From: Betaproteobacteria bacterium Ga0077526
GTDB lineage: Bacteria; Pseudomonadota; Gammaproteobacteria; Burkholderiales; Ga0077523
DNA: 64,000 bases
NCBI GenBank assembly: GCA_001464765.1
Contig: LNDV01000031.1
Coordinates: 188,867-252,866, forward strand
Direction of reading: 5' to 3'
Shown here: positions 1-8,520 of the stretch, in pieces
How positions within the stretch are numbered: position 1 is the first letter of the stretch
Layout of the letters: every line of letters starts with the position of its first letter
Translations under genes and position numbers: made by a program
The notes under the pieces: model-generated
The model's input: only the letters and a program-made list of their open reading frames with translations
What the model was told of the DNA's origin: nothing
Database searches by the model: none

Positions 1-1277
1 ACAGTCAGCCGTTCCTTCTCGGCCGCGAGCTTGACGCGCTCCAGTTGCAGGTCGGTATCGTCGTAGCGCGCGAGGATCTGCCCGCGCCGAACGGCGTCGC
101 CCACCCGGAGCCGCACATCCATCAATTTGCCCTCGAAGGGCGCCGTGACCTTGCGGGGCGGCGCGCCGTCGATGGTGATCGAGACCTGGGCGCGATAGTC
201 GCCCGTGGCACCCAGCAGCACCAGGACGCCCGCCATGAGAACGATCAGGCCGAGCTTCCACTTGTATCGCACGGGCCCGAACAGTCCCACGAGGGCGCGC
301 TTCTCCCGCGTGACCGGCCTGCTGCGGGACACCGGCTTACCCTCGATGATCGGGGCCGCCACACGCGCGGCGTGCTCCAGGGTCTCGATCTCCTCGGGCG
401 AGAATGCCGCGTCGTCGAGCCGCTCGCACAGGAGCACGCCCGCGACGCTGTTGGCGCCCGCGAGCGAGATGGCGACGACCCGCGGCCCGACTTCGGGCAG
501 CACGCTGGGCACCGCCTGCAATCCCGCCTCGGGCAGGGCACTCGACAGGACGGTGCCGCCCTGGGTCATGGCCGTCCGGACCAGCGTTTCACGCCGGAGA
601 TCCCGGTCCTCCGAGGCTTCCGGGTCCTCGCCGACTCGAGCGGCGAGGGACAGCACTTCATGGCGGAACACGCCGACGCTCACGAGGCACCGCGGGAACG
701 CTGCCCCGATGGCCTTCCCGACTGCGGTGGCCGCGGACACAAGGTCGCGCTCGCGACCGGCGCGCTCGACCACGTCCACCACGACCTCCAGGCGGGCCAG
801 CCGATCCCTCGATTCGCCCGAGTTGGCATTCTCGACACTGGCCACCAGCCATCCCGCGCCCCAGCGCAGTTCATGCAGACCGGCCTGCAGTTCACCGTGC
901 TGGACGGGCGCCACCTCGAACACCACGATCCAGTCGGGATAGTGGTCGGGGCGAACGATCAGGTGGAAGGTCCGGCCGATGGACCGGATGAGGATGAGTC
1001 CGCGATCCAGGCCCTGAATGGCGGACTGCTGCATCTCGGCGGAATTCTGGATGTCGCCCCAAGTGGCCATGAGCGCGACGCCGTCGGCAGCTTCGAGCGC
1101 CCGCCGGTACACCGCCGCCGCCTGCGCCGAGCGGATTCTCGATGCCAGCACGCGCAGCCAGTTGCTGAGTCTTCCCTCGAGTGTCTGGGAAGAAGAAAAG
1201 GCCGCCCAGAGGGCGGCCTGATCCTTGGATGTCAGCGACGAAGGAAGTCCCGACACCTCACCGGCGGTCTGACTCAT
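1..1277 (-). CDS. GAF-domain HlyD-type periplasmic adaptor, C-terminus cut by window edge
   Basis: Reading the complement from the ATG at 1277, the frame stays open for about 425 codons to the left edge, so the protein is incomplete. A long soluble N-terminal part resembles a GAF-type sensor (for example TAMTQGGTVLSSALPEAG, and a segment with SPEEIETLEHAARVAAP). One membrane segment follows near residues 337-355 (GLIVLMAGVLVLLGA), then the start of a HlyD/biotinyl-lipoyl-like domain (APFEGKLMDVRLRVGDAV). The family is membrane-fusion proteins that link an inner-membrane exporter to the outer membrane; a cytoplasmic GAF domain on one suggests ligand-sensitive export. No good Shine-Dalgarno sequence precedes 1277, and a terminator-like hairpin lies within the first 30 codons, so a later start is possible. 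The partner transporter would lie outside the window. Confidence 0.7.
   Translation of the reverse strand, partial: MSQTAGEVSGLPSSLTSKDQAALWAAFSSSQTLEGRLSNWLRVLASRIRSAQAAAVYRRALEAADGVALMATWGDIQNSAEMQQSAIQGLDRGLILIRSIGRTFHLIVRPDHYPDWIVVFEVAPVQHGELQAGLHELRWGAGWLVASVENANSGESRDRLARLEVVVDVVERAGRERDLVSAATAVGKAIGAAFPRCLVSVGVFRHEVLSLAARVGEDPEASEDRDLRRETLVRTAMTQGGTVLSSALPEAGLQAVPSVLPEVGPRVVAISLAGANSVAGVLLCERLDDAAFSPEEIETLEHAARVAAPIIEGKPVSRSRPVTREKRALVGLFGPVRYKWKLGLIVLMAGVLVLLGATGDYRAQVSITIDGAPPRKVTAPFEGKLMDVRLRVGDAVRRGQILARYDDTDLQLERVKLAAEKERLT
1190..1219 (-). terminator. intrinsic terminator-like hairpin inside the 5' part of the adaptor frame
   Basis: On the minus strand a perfect 9-bp stem, AGGCCGCCC paired with GGGCGGCCT around a 3-nt TCT loop (1199-1219), is followed directly by TTTTCTTCTT (1190-1199). 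It lies about 90 bp after the DUF3467 stop codon and points the right way to end that transcript. It also overlaps codons of the annotated GAF-HlyD frame, so it could act as an attenuator for that gene or show that the gene begins further downstream. Confidence 0.7.
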
Positions 1278-1310
1278 GGAGTTCCGAGAGGCTCGCCGGG
1301 TAAACGCTGA

Positions 1311-1604
1311 TTACTTGAGCTCGCCGTATCGGTTCTCGTACTCTGCCATGAGCTTCTGGAGGAGATCCGTGAGGCGCTTCGCGGCGAAGGGGCTGAGAAT
1401 GATCCGGTGACCGAGCTCGATCTCGACTTCGCCCGCCATGCGGTCCCAGTTCTGGTTCACCCCGAAATTGAGGACGACTTCCTCACGGGTGCTGGTCGCG
1501 TTCACGAAGTTGCAGTAGGTGCTCTTCAGTGCACCGGTGTCCCACTTAACCTTGGGCATCTGCGGTTCGGCAGCCTTGGTGCTTTCCTCGGGGGCCTTGG
1601 CCAT
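1311..1604 (-). CDS. DUF3467 family protein
   Basis: A 97-residue acidic protein. The start at 1604 (MAKAPEESTK) is chosen because AAGGAGA lies at the right distance upstream; an upstream ATG at 1643 adds 13 residues and has no comparable site. The body (YCNFVNATSTREEVVLNFG, then a segment ending in RIILSPFAAKRLTDLL) is the typical DUF3467 pattern: a small single-domain cytoplasmic protein of unknown function. It may share a transcript with the GAF-HlyD adaptor, but a terminator-like hairpin lies between them. Family assignment is firm; function is not known. Confidence 0.8.
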   Translation of the reverse strand: MAKAPEESTKAAEPQMPKVKWDTGALKSTYCNFVNATSTREEVVLNFGVNQNWDRMAGEVEIELGHRIILSPFAAKRLTDLLQKLMAEYENRYGELK

Positions 1605-1701
1605 GCGAATTCTCCTTGTGGCTTGCGATTGTCGTAGGTGCACTACCCACCCCGGTCGGGGCGGGGAAGCGCGGGAAGATTAGCGAAATGTTCCGGGGCT
1701 G

Positions 1702-2331
1702 TCAGGAGGCGCGTCGGCGCACGGCCGCACCGAGGGCCAGCAGGCCTGCAGCGAAGAGCGCGTAGGTCTCGGGCTCCGGCACCAGGGTGATCGTGGCGCT
1801 GGTCACGTTCGAAAGCACAGGCAGCTCATCCTCGTTGTCGACGACCAGATAGGCTTCCATGTTCCACGTGCCGGGACTCGCAAAGGGAACCGCGGCGACC
1901 GTGAAGCTCACGAACTGCCCGCTGGCAGGCAGCGGCACGGTCTGGAACGTGACATCGTCGAATGTCGAGTACTGGACGTCGACCTTCGTCTCGCTGCCGG
2001 CAGGAAGGATGCTCACGACCGGGTTGAACAGGGTGTCGAAGTAGCTGCCGACCGACGCCGACGCAATGGACAGGGGCGCCGGCGAGGCAGACCCGACCGT
2101 GGGAACGAAGCGGATGAACGCCGCCAGGACCGGGGCGTCGGAAATGTCGATCCCGAGATCTTCGAGGCCGGCGACGTCGAGCCCGAACACGAAGGAAGTC
2201 GCCGGGCCGGGCTGTGCGGCGGCATCGGCGGGGCTCAGCGTGACGGTGAGCGCCGCAGAGGCCGGGCCGGCAATGCCGAGCAGGGCCGTCAATGTCGCTG
2301 CCGCGAGGGCCAGGGGTTGAATGATTTTCAT
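1702..2331 (-). CDS. PEP-CTERM sorting-domain exported protein
   Basis: A 209-residue exported protein. It begins at MKIIQPLALAAATLTALLG, preceded by AGGAGACC, and has a clear signal peptide ending near GPASAA. The mature part is beta-rich and resembles a cohesin-like or other extracellular beta-sandwich fold (weak inference). The C-terminus has the PEP-CTERM tripartite signal: VPEPETYALFAAGLLALGA followed by VRRRAS. In this family an exosortase removes the tail and the protein goes to the cell surface or exopolysaccharide matrix. The longer frame to 2475 adds an unlikely arginine/proline-rich leader. No exosortase gene is in the window. Confidence 0.85.
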   Translation of the reverse strand: MKIIQPLALAAATLTALLGIAGPASAALTVTLSPADAAAQPGPATSFVFGLDVAGLEDLGIDISDAPVLAAFIRFVPTVGSASPAPLSIASASVGSYFDTLFNPVVSILPAGSETKVDVQYSTFDDVTFQTVPLPASGQFVSFTVAAVPFASPGTWNMEAYLVVDNEDELPVLSNVTSATITLVPEPETYALFAAGLLALGAAVRRRAS

Positions 2332-2681
2332 TGGTGGTCTCCTGCTTCGGATAGATCGGATACTACATCCGGCCGGTGAGATAAGCACCCTCTCCCGAGG
2401 TCGGCAGCCCCTTGATCCCGGGGCAAATCCCGGCCCGAACACTGGCCCGAAACCCGGTCTCACCGCCCACCACACCGTGGCCGGAGGCTATCACAGCGCC
2501 ATCGAGAAAAAAACTCTCGTTTCGTTAGATTGTGGTAGCGCAATATCCTCGAAATCGATAGGTTTGCGTTGAATTCTTCGCCGCGGCGACTAAACTCTCA
2601 GGCACACGGGAAAGGGGTCGCCAAATCTCGGGACTCGACCTCGTCCCCCCATTGCGCAGAAGGCTGGAAGGCGCCGGACCG
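2332..2681. other. divergent intergenic region, no gene seen
   Basis: About 350 bases separate the minus-strand PEP-CTERM gene from the plus-strand dehydrogenase, so promoters for both should lie here. An A/T-richer stretch around 2505-2580 is the likeliest promoter zone. I looked for a sigma-54 type TGGCAC-N5-TTGCA site, which is common before PEP-CTERM genes, and did not find one. No convincing ORF or RNA is visible. Confidence 0.5.
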
Positions 2682-3692
2682 GTGAAGCTCCTCATCAAGA
2701 CAATCGACAACGACGACAGGCTGGCGCCGCTGCGGCACCAGCTCGCCACCCCCTGGGACATCCAGGTGGTCGACCACGCCGATCGTCCCGCCTTCGCGGC
2801 CGCCCTGACCGACGCAGACGCCATCGTCTCCATGAACTGGCCGGCCGACGCCCCGCCCGCGCCCAGGCTCCGGCTCATTCAGCTGCCCGGGGCCGGCACC
2901 GACGAGATCCGCTTCGACGCCGTGCCGCCCACCGCCTCGGTCTGCAATGCCTTCGAACACGAGATCGGGATCGCCGAATTCGTGATGGGTTCCATCCTGG
3001 AGTGGCTGATCGGCCTGCGACGCCTGGACGCCTCGATGCGCCAGGATCGCTGGTGGGGCTCCCATCTGTGCGGCCCGCGCCATGGCGACCTCTACGGCAA
3101 GACGCTTGGCATCCTCGGCTACGGCAGGATCGGCCGGGAGGTCGCGCGTCGCGCCCACGGCTTCGGCGTCCGCGTGATCGCCGCCAATCGCAGCCCTCGC
3201 CCGGCGGACGACTGGTGCCGGGACGTGCGCCCCATGACGGAGCTGGCCAGCGTCGCCCGCGAATCGGACTTCCTTCTGGATGCTCTGCCGCTGGACAATA
3301 CGACCCGGGGCATCGTGGATGCCGCCCTGTTCGCACAAATGAAACCCACAGCGGTCATCATCAATGTGGGTCGTGGCGCCACCATCCAGGAAGAGGCGCT
3401 CTTCGAAGCCTGCCGCGATCGCCGCATCGGCGGCGCCATCATCGATACGTGGTACCAGTACCCCGAACAGAGTCAGGCGGCCGAAGTGCGCTTCCCGGCG
3501 TCGCGCTTCCCGTTCCGGGACCTGGACAACGTGATCATGAGCCCCCACGCGAGCGGCTGGACAGAGGCTCTGGCCGAGCGCCGCTGCCGCGTGATCGCCG
3601 ACAATCTCGACCACCTCGCCCGCGGGGAGCCGCTGCAGAACGTGGTGGCCCATCCCGCCCATTCCATTGCCGTCCAGACCCGTACCGCCTGA
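2682..3692 (+). CDS. D-isomer-specific 2-hydroxyacid dehydrogenase
   Basis: A 336-residue NAD(P)-dependent dehydrogenase that would interconvert a 2-hydroxyacid and a 2-oxoacid. The Rossmann motif is LGILGYGRIGREVARRA. The substrate-side Arg lies in NVGRG and the catalytic His in SPHASGWTEAL. The usual Asp-Val-Phe stretch is replaced by IIDTWYQYPEQ, which puts it outside the best-known glycerate/lactate subgroups. The frame is open from a TTG at 2652; GTG at 2682 (VKLLIKTIDND) is preferred because it begins at the conserved fold and follows a GGAAGG. The next gene starts 4 bases after the stop, so they are surely co-transcribed. Exact substrate unknown. Confidence 0.85.
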   Translation: MKLLIKTIDNDDRLAPLRHQLATPWDIQVVDHADRPAFAAALTDADAIVSMNWPADAPPAPRLRLIQLPGAGTDEIRFDAVPPTASVCNAFEHEIGIAEFVMGSILEWLIGLRRLDASMRQDRWWGSHLCGPRHGDLYGKTLGILGYGRIGREVARRAHGFGVRVIAANRSPRPADDWCRDVRPMTELASVARESDFLLDALPLDNTTRGIVDAALFAQMKPTAVIINVGRGATIQEEALFEACRDRRIGGAIIDTWYQYPEQSQAAEVRFPASRFPFRDLDNVIMSPHASGWTEALAERRCRVIADNLDHLARGEPLQNVVAHPAHSIAVQTRTA

Positions 3693-3696
3693 CACC

Positions 3697-4488
3697 ATGA
3701 GCCAACCCGAAATCGTCCGTGATGCCGCCGCCACCCTGTACAACGCCTGGATGGCCGGCACCCGCCTGAGCGCCCTGCCCGATGCCATGCGGCCGGCCAC
3801 CGAGGAAGAAGGCTTCGCCGTCCAGCAGGCCATTGCCGCGCGCTCCGGCTCGCGCCGCTTCGGCTGGAAGATCGCTGCAACCAGCCTCGCCGGCCAGAAG
3901 CACATCGGCGTGTCGGGACCGCTCGTCGGCTCCATCCTGGAATCCCGTGTGATCCCGAGTGGATCACCTGTGCCGCTCGCCGGGATGATCATGGGCGTCG
4001 CCGAGGCCGAGTTCGCCTTCCGATTCGGTCGCCCGCTGTTGCCGCGCGCCAAACCGTACTCGGTGCCGGAAGTGCTCGACGCGGTCGCTTCGCTGCATCC
4101 GGCCATCGAGATCCCCGATTCGCGCTACTCCGACTTCGTCACGGCCGGCGCCCCGCAGTTGGTGGCGGATAACGCCTGCGCCTGCTGGTTCACCCTCGGC
4201 CCCGCCACCGCAATCGACTGGCGCAAGCTCGACCTCTCGACCCACGCCGTGACCGCGACCGTCGGCGGCAAAGTCGCCGGTACCGGCACCGGCGCCAACG
4301 TGCTCGGCGACCCACGCGTGGCGCTTGCCTGGCTCGTCAATCGCCTGTCCGGACTCGGCGTGGCGGTCTGCGAGAACGAGGTGGTCACCACCGGAACTTG
4401 CGTCGTGCCGGTCGACATCAAGCCAGGCGATTCGCTGGTCGTCGACTTCGGGGTGATCGGCACCCACGAAGCGCGCTTCACGGCCTGA
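3697..4488 (+). CDS. 2-keto-4-pentenoate hydratase / fumarylacetoacetate-hydrolase-like protein
   Basis: A 263-residue enzyme of the MhpD/hydratase branch of the FAA-hydrolase superfamily. Recognisable segments are RFGWKIAATSLAGQ, AEAEFAFRFGRPL (metal-binding acidic residues), HPAIEIPDSR, and a C-terminal stretch ending KPGDSLVVDFGVIG. Such enzymes hydrate or decarboxylate 2-oxo-enoic acids in meta-cleavage type catabolism, using Mg or Mn. The start at 3697 (MSQPEIV) lies 4 bases after the dehydrogenase stop; an ATG at 3667 would overlap that gene. Pairing with a 2-hydroxyacid dehydrogenase suggests handling of 2-oxo/2-hydroxy acids, but the substrate cannot be read from sequence. Confidence 0.82.
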   Translation: MSQPEIVRDAAATLYNAWMAGTRLSALPDAMRPATEEEGFAVQQAIAARSGSRRFGWKIAATSLAGQKHIGVSGPLVGSILESRVIPSGSPVPLAGMIMGVAEAEFAFRFGRPLLPRAKPYSVPEVLDAVASLHPAIEIPDSRYSDFVTAGAPQLVADNACACWFTLGPATAIDWRKLDLSTHAVTATVGGKVAGTGTGANVLGDPRVALAWLVNRLSGLGVAVCENEVVTTGTCVVPVDIKPGDSLVVDFGVIGTHEARFTA

Positions 4489-4514
4489 CGTCCCGGACAC
4501 CGCCAGCGACCGCC

Positions 4515-5996
4515 ATGGAACTCGCCAGAATGCTCCGGCGCCCGATCCACTACCCGCGGTCCTTCCTCAAGCTCATCATCGCGGGCTTCGTGCTGGTCGC
4601 GCTGCCCCTGATCTTCGCGATCGTGAACAACGCGGTCGCGATCCACGACATCACCAAGCGCAGCCAGCAGACCGTGCATCAGGCAATGCGCGCCACCGAG
4701 GCCTCGCGGCTGCTGATCGAACAGATCACCGCCATGGAACGCAGCGTGCGCCAGACGAGCGCGCTGGGCGACCCGAGCCTGCTCGAAGGCTATACGCACG
4801 CACGCACGAAGTTCATCGACAGCACGCGGCGGATGCTCACACTGCGGCTGGACTCCGAACAGTACCGTCAGCTCACGCTGCTGCGGGAGAAGGAGGCCCG
4901 GCTCGCGGTCAGCATCGACGGCACCGGCTCCGACGCCGATGCGCTGGCGGTCCTGCTCCCCCAGTTCAACGAACTCGACATCATGGCGGAAGCCCTCTCC
5001 CGCCTGGGTGCGACGATCGTCGAGGACCAGGTCGGTCAGCTCCAGGCCATGGCCGAGGGCGTGCAGCGCACGGTGTACTGGCAGTTGTCCGCCCTCGTCC
5101 CGATCGCGCTGGCCATGCTGGTCGCCGCCATCATTCTCATTTCCCGCCCTATCGCCCAGATCGACGGCGCGATCCGCAAGCTCGGCAACGGGGACTTCAG
5201 CACGCCCGTCCGCGTGACCGGCCCGCAGGATCTGCAGCGACTCGGGCGCCAGCTCGACTGGATGCGCCTCAAGCTGATCGACCTCGAGGACCAGAAGAAG
5301 CTGTTCCTCCATCATGTTTCCCATGAACTGAAGACCCCGCTGGCCGCCATCAAGGAGGGCTCCGATCTCCTCGACGAACAGCTGGTCGGGCCCCTGACCG
5401 GCGCGCAGCGCGAGGTGACCTCCATCCTCAAGCACAACACCCAGCGCCTGCAGGAACTCATCGAGCGCCTGCTGAACTATCACCAGACCCAGTTCAGCCG
5501 GTCGGACCTCAATCTGTCGGACGTGCCGCTGCCGGAACTGATCGCCTCCGTCGGCAGACAGCACCGCCTGAGCATGGCCTCGAAGGGTGTGCGGTTCGTG
5601 GTGGCCTGCCCGGACGTCTCGGTCGAGGCCGACCGCGAGAAGCTGACTGCCATCGTCGGCAATCTCGTCTCGAATGCCGTCAAGTACGCGCCACGCAACG
5701 GCCGCGTCAGCATCAGCGTGGAGGCCGCCGCGGAGACCGTGAGCCTGGAGGTGACCGACGACGGGCCGGGCATCAAGCCGGAGGAGCGCGATCTCGTTTT
5801 CGAGCCGTTCTATCACGGCTCCACCCCGCACGACGGGGCGATGAAGGGGACCGGCCTGGGCCTGACGATCGTGAAGGAGTTCGTGGCGGCGCACCGGGGA
5901 CGGATCGCACTGGAGAGCCGCGATCAGGGGACCTGCCTGCGTATAGACATCCCGCGCCGCCAGCCCAACCACCCCAAGGACAGGGAAGCCGCGTGA
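4515..5996 (+). CDS. glrK: sensor histidine kinase GlrK (QseE-like)
   Basis: A 493-residue membrane histidine kinase. TM1 is near residues 20-40 and TM2 near 191-210, enclosing a helical periplasmic sensor. Then come HAMP (SRPIAQIDGAIRKLGNGDF), the HisKA phospho-acceptor H270 in LHHVSHELKTPL, and the HATPase motifs NLVSNAVKYAP, DDGPGI and GTGLGLTIVKEF. Start 4515 (MELARML) lies 27 bases after the preceding stop; upstream in-frame codons overlap that gene. The order kinase, lipoprotein, sigma-54 regulator matches glrK-qseG-glrR (qseEGF) of enterobacteria, which responds to envelope signals. That genetic context, more than the kinase sequence alone, supports the name. Confidence 0.85.
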   Translation: MELARMLRRPIHYPRSFLKLIIAGFVLVALPLIFAIVNNAVAIHDITKRSQQTVHQAMRATEASRLLIEQITAMERSVRQTSALGDPSLLEGYTHARTKFIDSTRRMLTLRLDSEQYRQLTLLREKEARLAVSIDGTGSDADALAVLLPQFNELDIMAEALSRLGATIVEDQVGQLQAMAEGVQRTVYWQLSALVPIALAMLVAAIILISRPIAQIDGAIRKLGNGDFSTPVRVTGPQDLQRLGRQLDWMRLKLIDLEDQKKLFLHHVSHELKTPLAAIKEGSDLLDEQLVGPLTGAQREVTSILKHNTQRLQELIERLLNYHQTQFSRSDLNLSDVPLPELIASVGRQHRLSMASKGVRFVVACPDVSVEADREKLTAIVGNLVSNAVKYAPRNGRVSISVEAAAETVSLEVTDDGPGIKPEERDLVFEPFYHGSTPHDGAMKGTGLGLTIVKEFVAAHRGRIALESRDQGTCLRIDIPRRQPNHPKDREAA

Positions 5997-6096
5997 GGAC
6001 TCCGGTGACGGCCACCGAAAAGAATGCATCACCCTCACTTCGGCCCCGACCCATACCAAAGTCTGTGGGACCAGACCCGACGTCAGAGCGAGACAC

Positions 6097-6693
6097 ATGA
6101 ATAGAAGCGTCGGTCGAATTTTTTTCCCATTGGCTGTCGTACTTTTGTCGGGGTGCCAGACACCTCAACTGCCTGACGTGGAGGAGGTCGGCCCGGTCGA
6201 GCCCCGTCCGCCCGCGGTGACGGCCGAAATAGCGACCTGCCCGCGCGAGCCCGTGGCTCAGTTGGCGAGTGAACTTGACGATCTGATGAACTACTATGCG
6301 GGTCTGCGGACCCGGACGCCCGCCGCGCTGAAGCAGGACCTCGACGACGCAAAGAAGGACTTCGCCACCAATGGCGGCGAACCCGCGCGTCTCAAGCTCG
6401 CGATGCTCTACCTCCTGCCGAATGCGGCGTTCCGCAACGAGGCGGCGGCGGTTCAGCTGCTGGACCCCTATCAGCGGGGGGAGGGGCGCGGAGCGGGAAG
6501 ATTTCGCGGGCTCGCGCAGGTGCTTCTGGCCGGGGTCGAAGTCAATCGCCGGACGGATGCCAACGCCGTGGCGACCGCAACGAAGCTGAAGGACGAGCAA
6601 AGGAAGACCGAAGAACTACAGCGCAAGCTCGACGCACTCAGGGATGTCGAGCGCGCGATGATCCAGAAAGACCAAGGAGCACGAAAACCATGA
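6097..6693 (+). CDS. QseG-like outer-membrane lipoprotein of the GlrKR system
   Basis: A 198-residue lipoprotein. The signal peptide ends in a lipobox LLSG-C with Cys20 as the lipidation site. The rest is helical and charged, with a C-terminal coiled-coil-like tail rich in Lys/Glu/Arg (near LKDEQRKTEELQRKL). It sits between kinase and response regulator exactly where qseG lies in enterobacteria, and its last codons overlap the regulator start by 4 bases. In the known system the lipoprotein works with the kinase at the envelope. Similarity is by position, size and architecture; sequence identity to QseG was not tested. Confidence 0.7.
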   Translation: MNRSVGRIFFPLAVVLLSGCQTPQLPDVEEVGPVEPRPPAVTAEIATCPREPVAQLASELDDLMNYYAGLRTRTPAALKQDLDDAKKDFATNGGEPARLKLAMLYLLPNAAFRNEAAAVQLLDPYQRGEGRGAGRFRGLAQVLLAGVEVNRRTDANAVATATKLKDEQRKTEELQRKLDALRDVERAMIQKDQGARKP

Positions 6694-8051
6694 ACACGAT
6701 GCTTGGCAAGGTACTGGTCGTCGACGATGACGAGGATCTCCTGCGTCTCGTCTCGATCCGCCTGACCGCGGCGGGCTTCGAAGTCTCCACTGCGCGCAGT
6801 GCGGAGGAAGGGCTTGCGCAACTGGCCACGGCCGTCCCGCATGTGGTGGTCACGGACCTCAAGATGGGCGGCATGGACGGCATGGCGCTGTTCGAACAGG
6901 TGCACCGCCTGCACCCGGCGCTGCCTGTCATCATCCTCACCGCCAACGGGACCATCCCGGACGCCGTTGCCGCGATGCGCAAGGGCGTCTTCGACTACCT
7001 CACCAAACCGTTCGACGGCAAGGAACTGGTGGGGCTCATCTCGCGCGCCGTGCGACTCTCCGCGCCCGTCACCACCCGGGAGCAGGAGTCCAGCTGGCGC
7101 TCGGCCATCATCACGCACAACCCCGAACTCGAGGCCGTGCTGGCCAGGGCCCGGCTCGTTGCCAGCGGCGACGCGAGCGTCCTGATCCGCGGCGAGAGCG
7201 GGACCGGCAAGGAACTCCTTGCCCAGGCAATCCACACCGCCAGTCCGCGGCGCGATGCGCCCTTCATGGCACTCAACTGCGGCGCCATCCCGGAGGCCCT
7301 GCTGGAGTCCGAACTCTTCGGCCACGTGAAGGGGGCCTTCACCGGCGCCGCACGCGACCACATGGGCCTGTTCCAGTCTGCGCAAGGCGGGACGGTCTTC
7401 CTGGACGAGATCGGCGACATGCCGATCGCGCTGCAGGTGAAGCTCCTCCGCGTGCTGCAGGAACGCACCGTCCGCCCGGTCGGGGCGACCAAGTCGGTGC
7501 CCGTGGACGTCCGGATCGTCTCCGCGACCCACCGTGACCTCGAGTCCGGCATCCGTGAGGGCCGCTTCCGCGAAGACCTCTACTATCGACTTAACGTGGT
7601 GAGCTTCGACGTCCCGCCGCTGCGGGATCGCCGCGAGGACATCACCCTGCTCGCCACGCATTTCCTTACGCAGCTCGCCGGCCGCTATGGCAAGACAATC
7701 AACGCCATCAGCGCCGAAGCGCTCGCCCGTCTGGTCGAGTACGACTGGCCCGGCAACGTGCGCGAGCTGGTCAACGTGGTGGAACAGGCCGTCGCCCTCA
7801 GCACCGCGCCGATCGTCAGCGTGGCACTCATCGAGAACGCCCTGCGGGGCCCGTCCACCGAACTGCAGCCGTTCGAGAAGGCGCGCGGCCAGTTCGAGCG
7901 CGACTACCTCGCCCGCCTGCTGAAGATGACCAACGGCAACGTGACGCACGCCGCCCGTCTCGCGAAGCGCAACCGGACCGAGTTCTACAAGCTGCTGCAC
8001 CGGCATCATCTGCAGCCGGCCCAGTTCAAGAACCCGACCCCCGCCACCTGA
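6690..8051 (+). CDS. glrR: sigma-54-dependent response regulator GlrR (QseF-like)
   Basis: A 453-residue NtrC-family regulator. The receiver domain has acidic cluster VDDDED and phospho-acceptor D56 in VTDLKMGG. The AAA+ domain has Walker A GESGTGKE (residues 168-175), the sigma-54 contact loop GAFTGA (215-220) and Walker B GGTVFLDEIG. The C-terminus carries a Fis-type helix-turn-helix (NGNVTHAARLAKRNRTEFY). It should activate sigma-54 promoters when phosphorylated by the kinase upstream. It overlaps the lipoprotein gene by 4 bases, confirming the operon. No glmY-like small RNA or sigma-54 promoter target could be recognised in the window. Confidence 0.9.
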   Translation: MNTMLGKVLVVDDDEDLLRLVSIRLTAAGFEVSTARSAEEGLAQLATAVPHVVVTDLKMGGMDGMALFEQVHRLHPALPVIILTANGTIPDAVAAMRKGVFDYLTKPFDGKELVGLISRAVRLSAPVTTREQESSWRSAIITHNPELEAVLARARLVASGDASVLIRGESGTGKELLAQAIHTASPRRDAPFMALNCGAIPEALLESELFGHVKGAFTGAARDHMGLFQSAQGGTVFLDEIGDMPIALQVKLLRVLQERTVRPVGATKSVPVDVRIVSATHRDLESGIREGRFREDLYYRLNVVSFDVPPLRDRREDITLLATHFLTQLAGRYGKTINAISAEALARLVEYDWPGNVRELVNVVEQAVALSTAPIVSVALIENALRGPSTELQPFEKARGQFERDYLARLLKMTNGNVTHAARLAKRNRTEFYKLLHRHHLQPAQFKNPTPAT

Positions 8052-8088
8052 GAACCGCCCCGGCCATTCCAGAGGAGCCCGCCGCCCG

Positions 8089-8466
8089 ATGAAGTCCCTC
8101 GCGAACCGATCCGTCAGCGCCGCCGTCGCAGGTGCGCTCCTGTGTCTGTCGCTGACCGGCGGCGCCCGCGCGGAGCTGATCGGTACGGGTTCGGTCGCAG
8201 AATCGGTCGCGTCACGCACTTCCCCGCGCCACATTGTCAGTCGCGAAGCTCTGGCCGGCTACCTCGAAGCCGCCGGATTGCCCCGCGACGAAGCCGTTCG
8301 CCGCGCGGCCGCCGTTCCGGATGCCGAACTCGCCACCCTTGCCGACCCGGCCTCTCAGCCGGCCGGCGGGGCAATCATAGGTGTCGCCATCTTCGTGTTT
8401 GCCGTCCTGGTTCTCACCGACGCTCTCGGCTACACCGATATCTTTCCGTTCAAGCTCAAACGCTGA
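8089..8466 (+). CDS. PA2779 family small membrane protein (copy 1)
   Basis: A 125-residue protein with a signal peptide (cleavage near ARA-ELIGTG), a short helical middle and one C-terminal membrane segment (IIGVAIFVFAVLVLTDALG) ending in basic KLKR. This is the PA2779 family layout. The mature N-terminus LIGTGSVA and the tail LTDALGYTDIFPF recur in the next gene, so the two are paralogues. It starts 37 bases after glrR, preceded by GAGGAG, and may be read through from it. Function unknown. The conserved neighbour is the PA2778-type cysteine peptidase two genes on. Confidence 0.8.
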   Translation: MKSLANRSVSAAVAGALLCLSLTGGARAELIGTGSVAESVASRTSPRHIVSREALAGYLEAAGLPRDEAVRRAAAVPDAELATLADPASQPAGGAIIGVAIFVFAVLVLTDALGYTDIFPFKLKR

Positions 8467-8520
8467 ACGGGGATCCGGCACCGAGCCGGACCACCGTTCG
8501 ACAACCCAAGGAGGAATGTC

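Noticed and set aside
45-1310. 421-codon plus-strand frame
   Set aside because: Product is His/Gly/Arg-rich with no domain; the complementary strand encodes a GAF-HlyD protein with membrane helix and lipoyl motif, so this is its shadow.
2504-2530. CGAGA-A-rich-TCTCG stem followed by T residues as a terminator
   Set aside because: Only a 5-bp stem with an A-rich loop; no gene ends upstream on that strand.
2598-4106. 502-codon minus-strand frame
   Set aside because: Antisense to two well-recognised enzymes (2-hydroxyacid dehydrogenase and hydratase-family protein); composition typical of a high-GC shadow frame.
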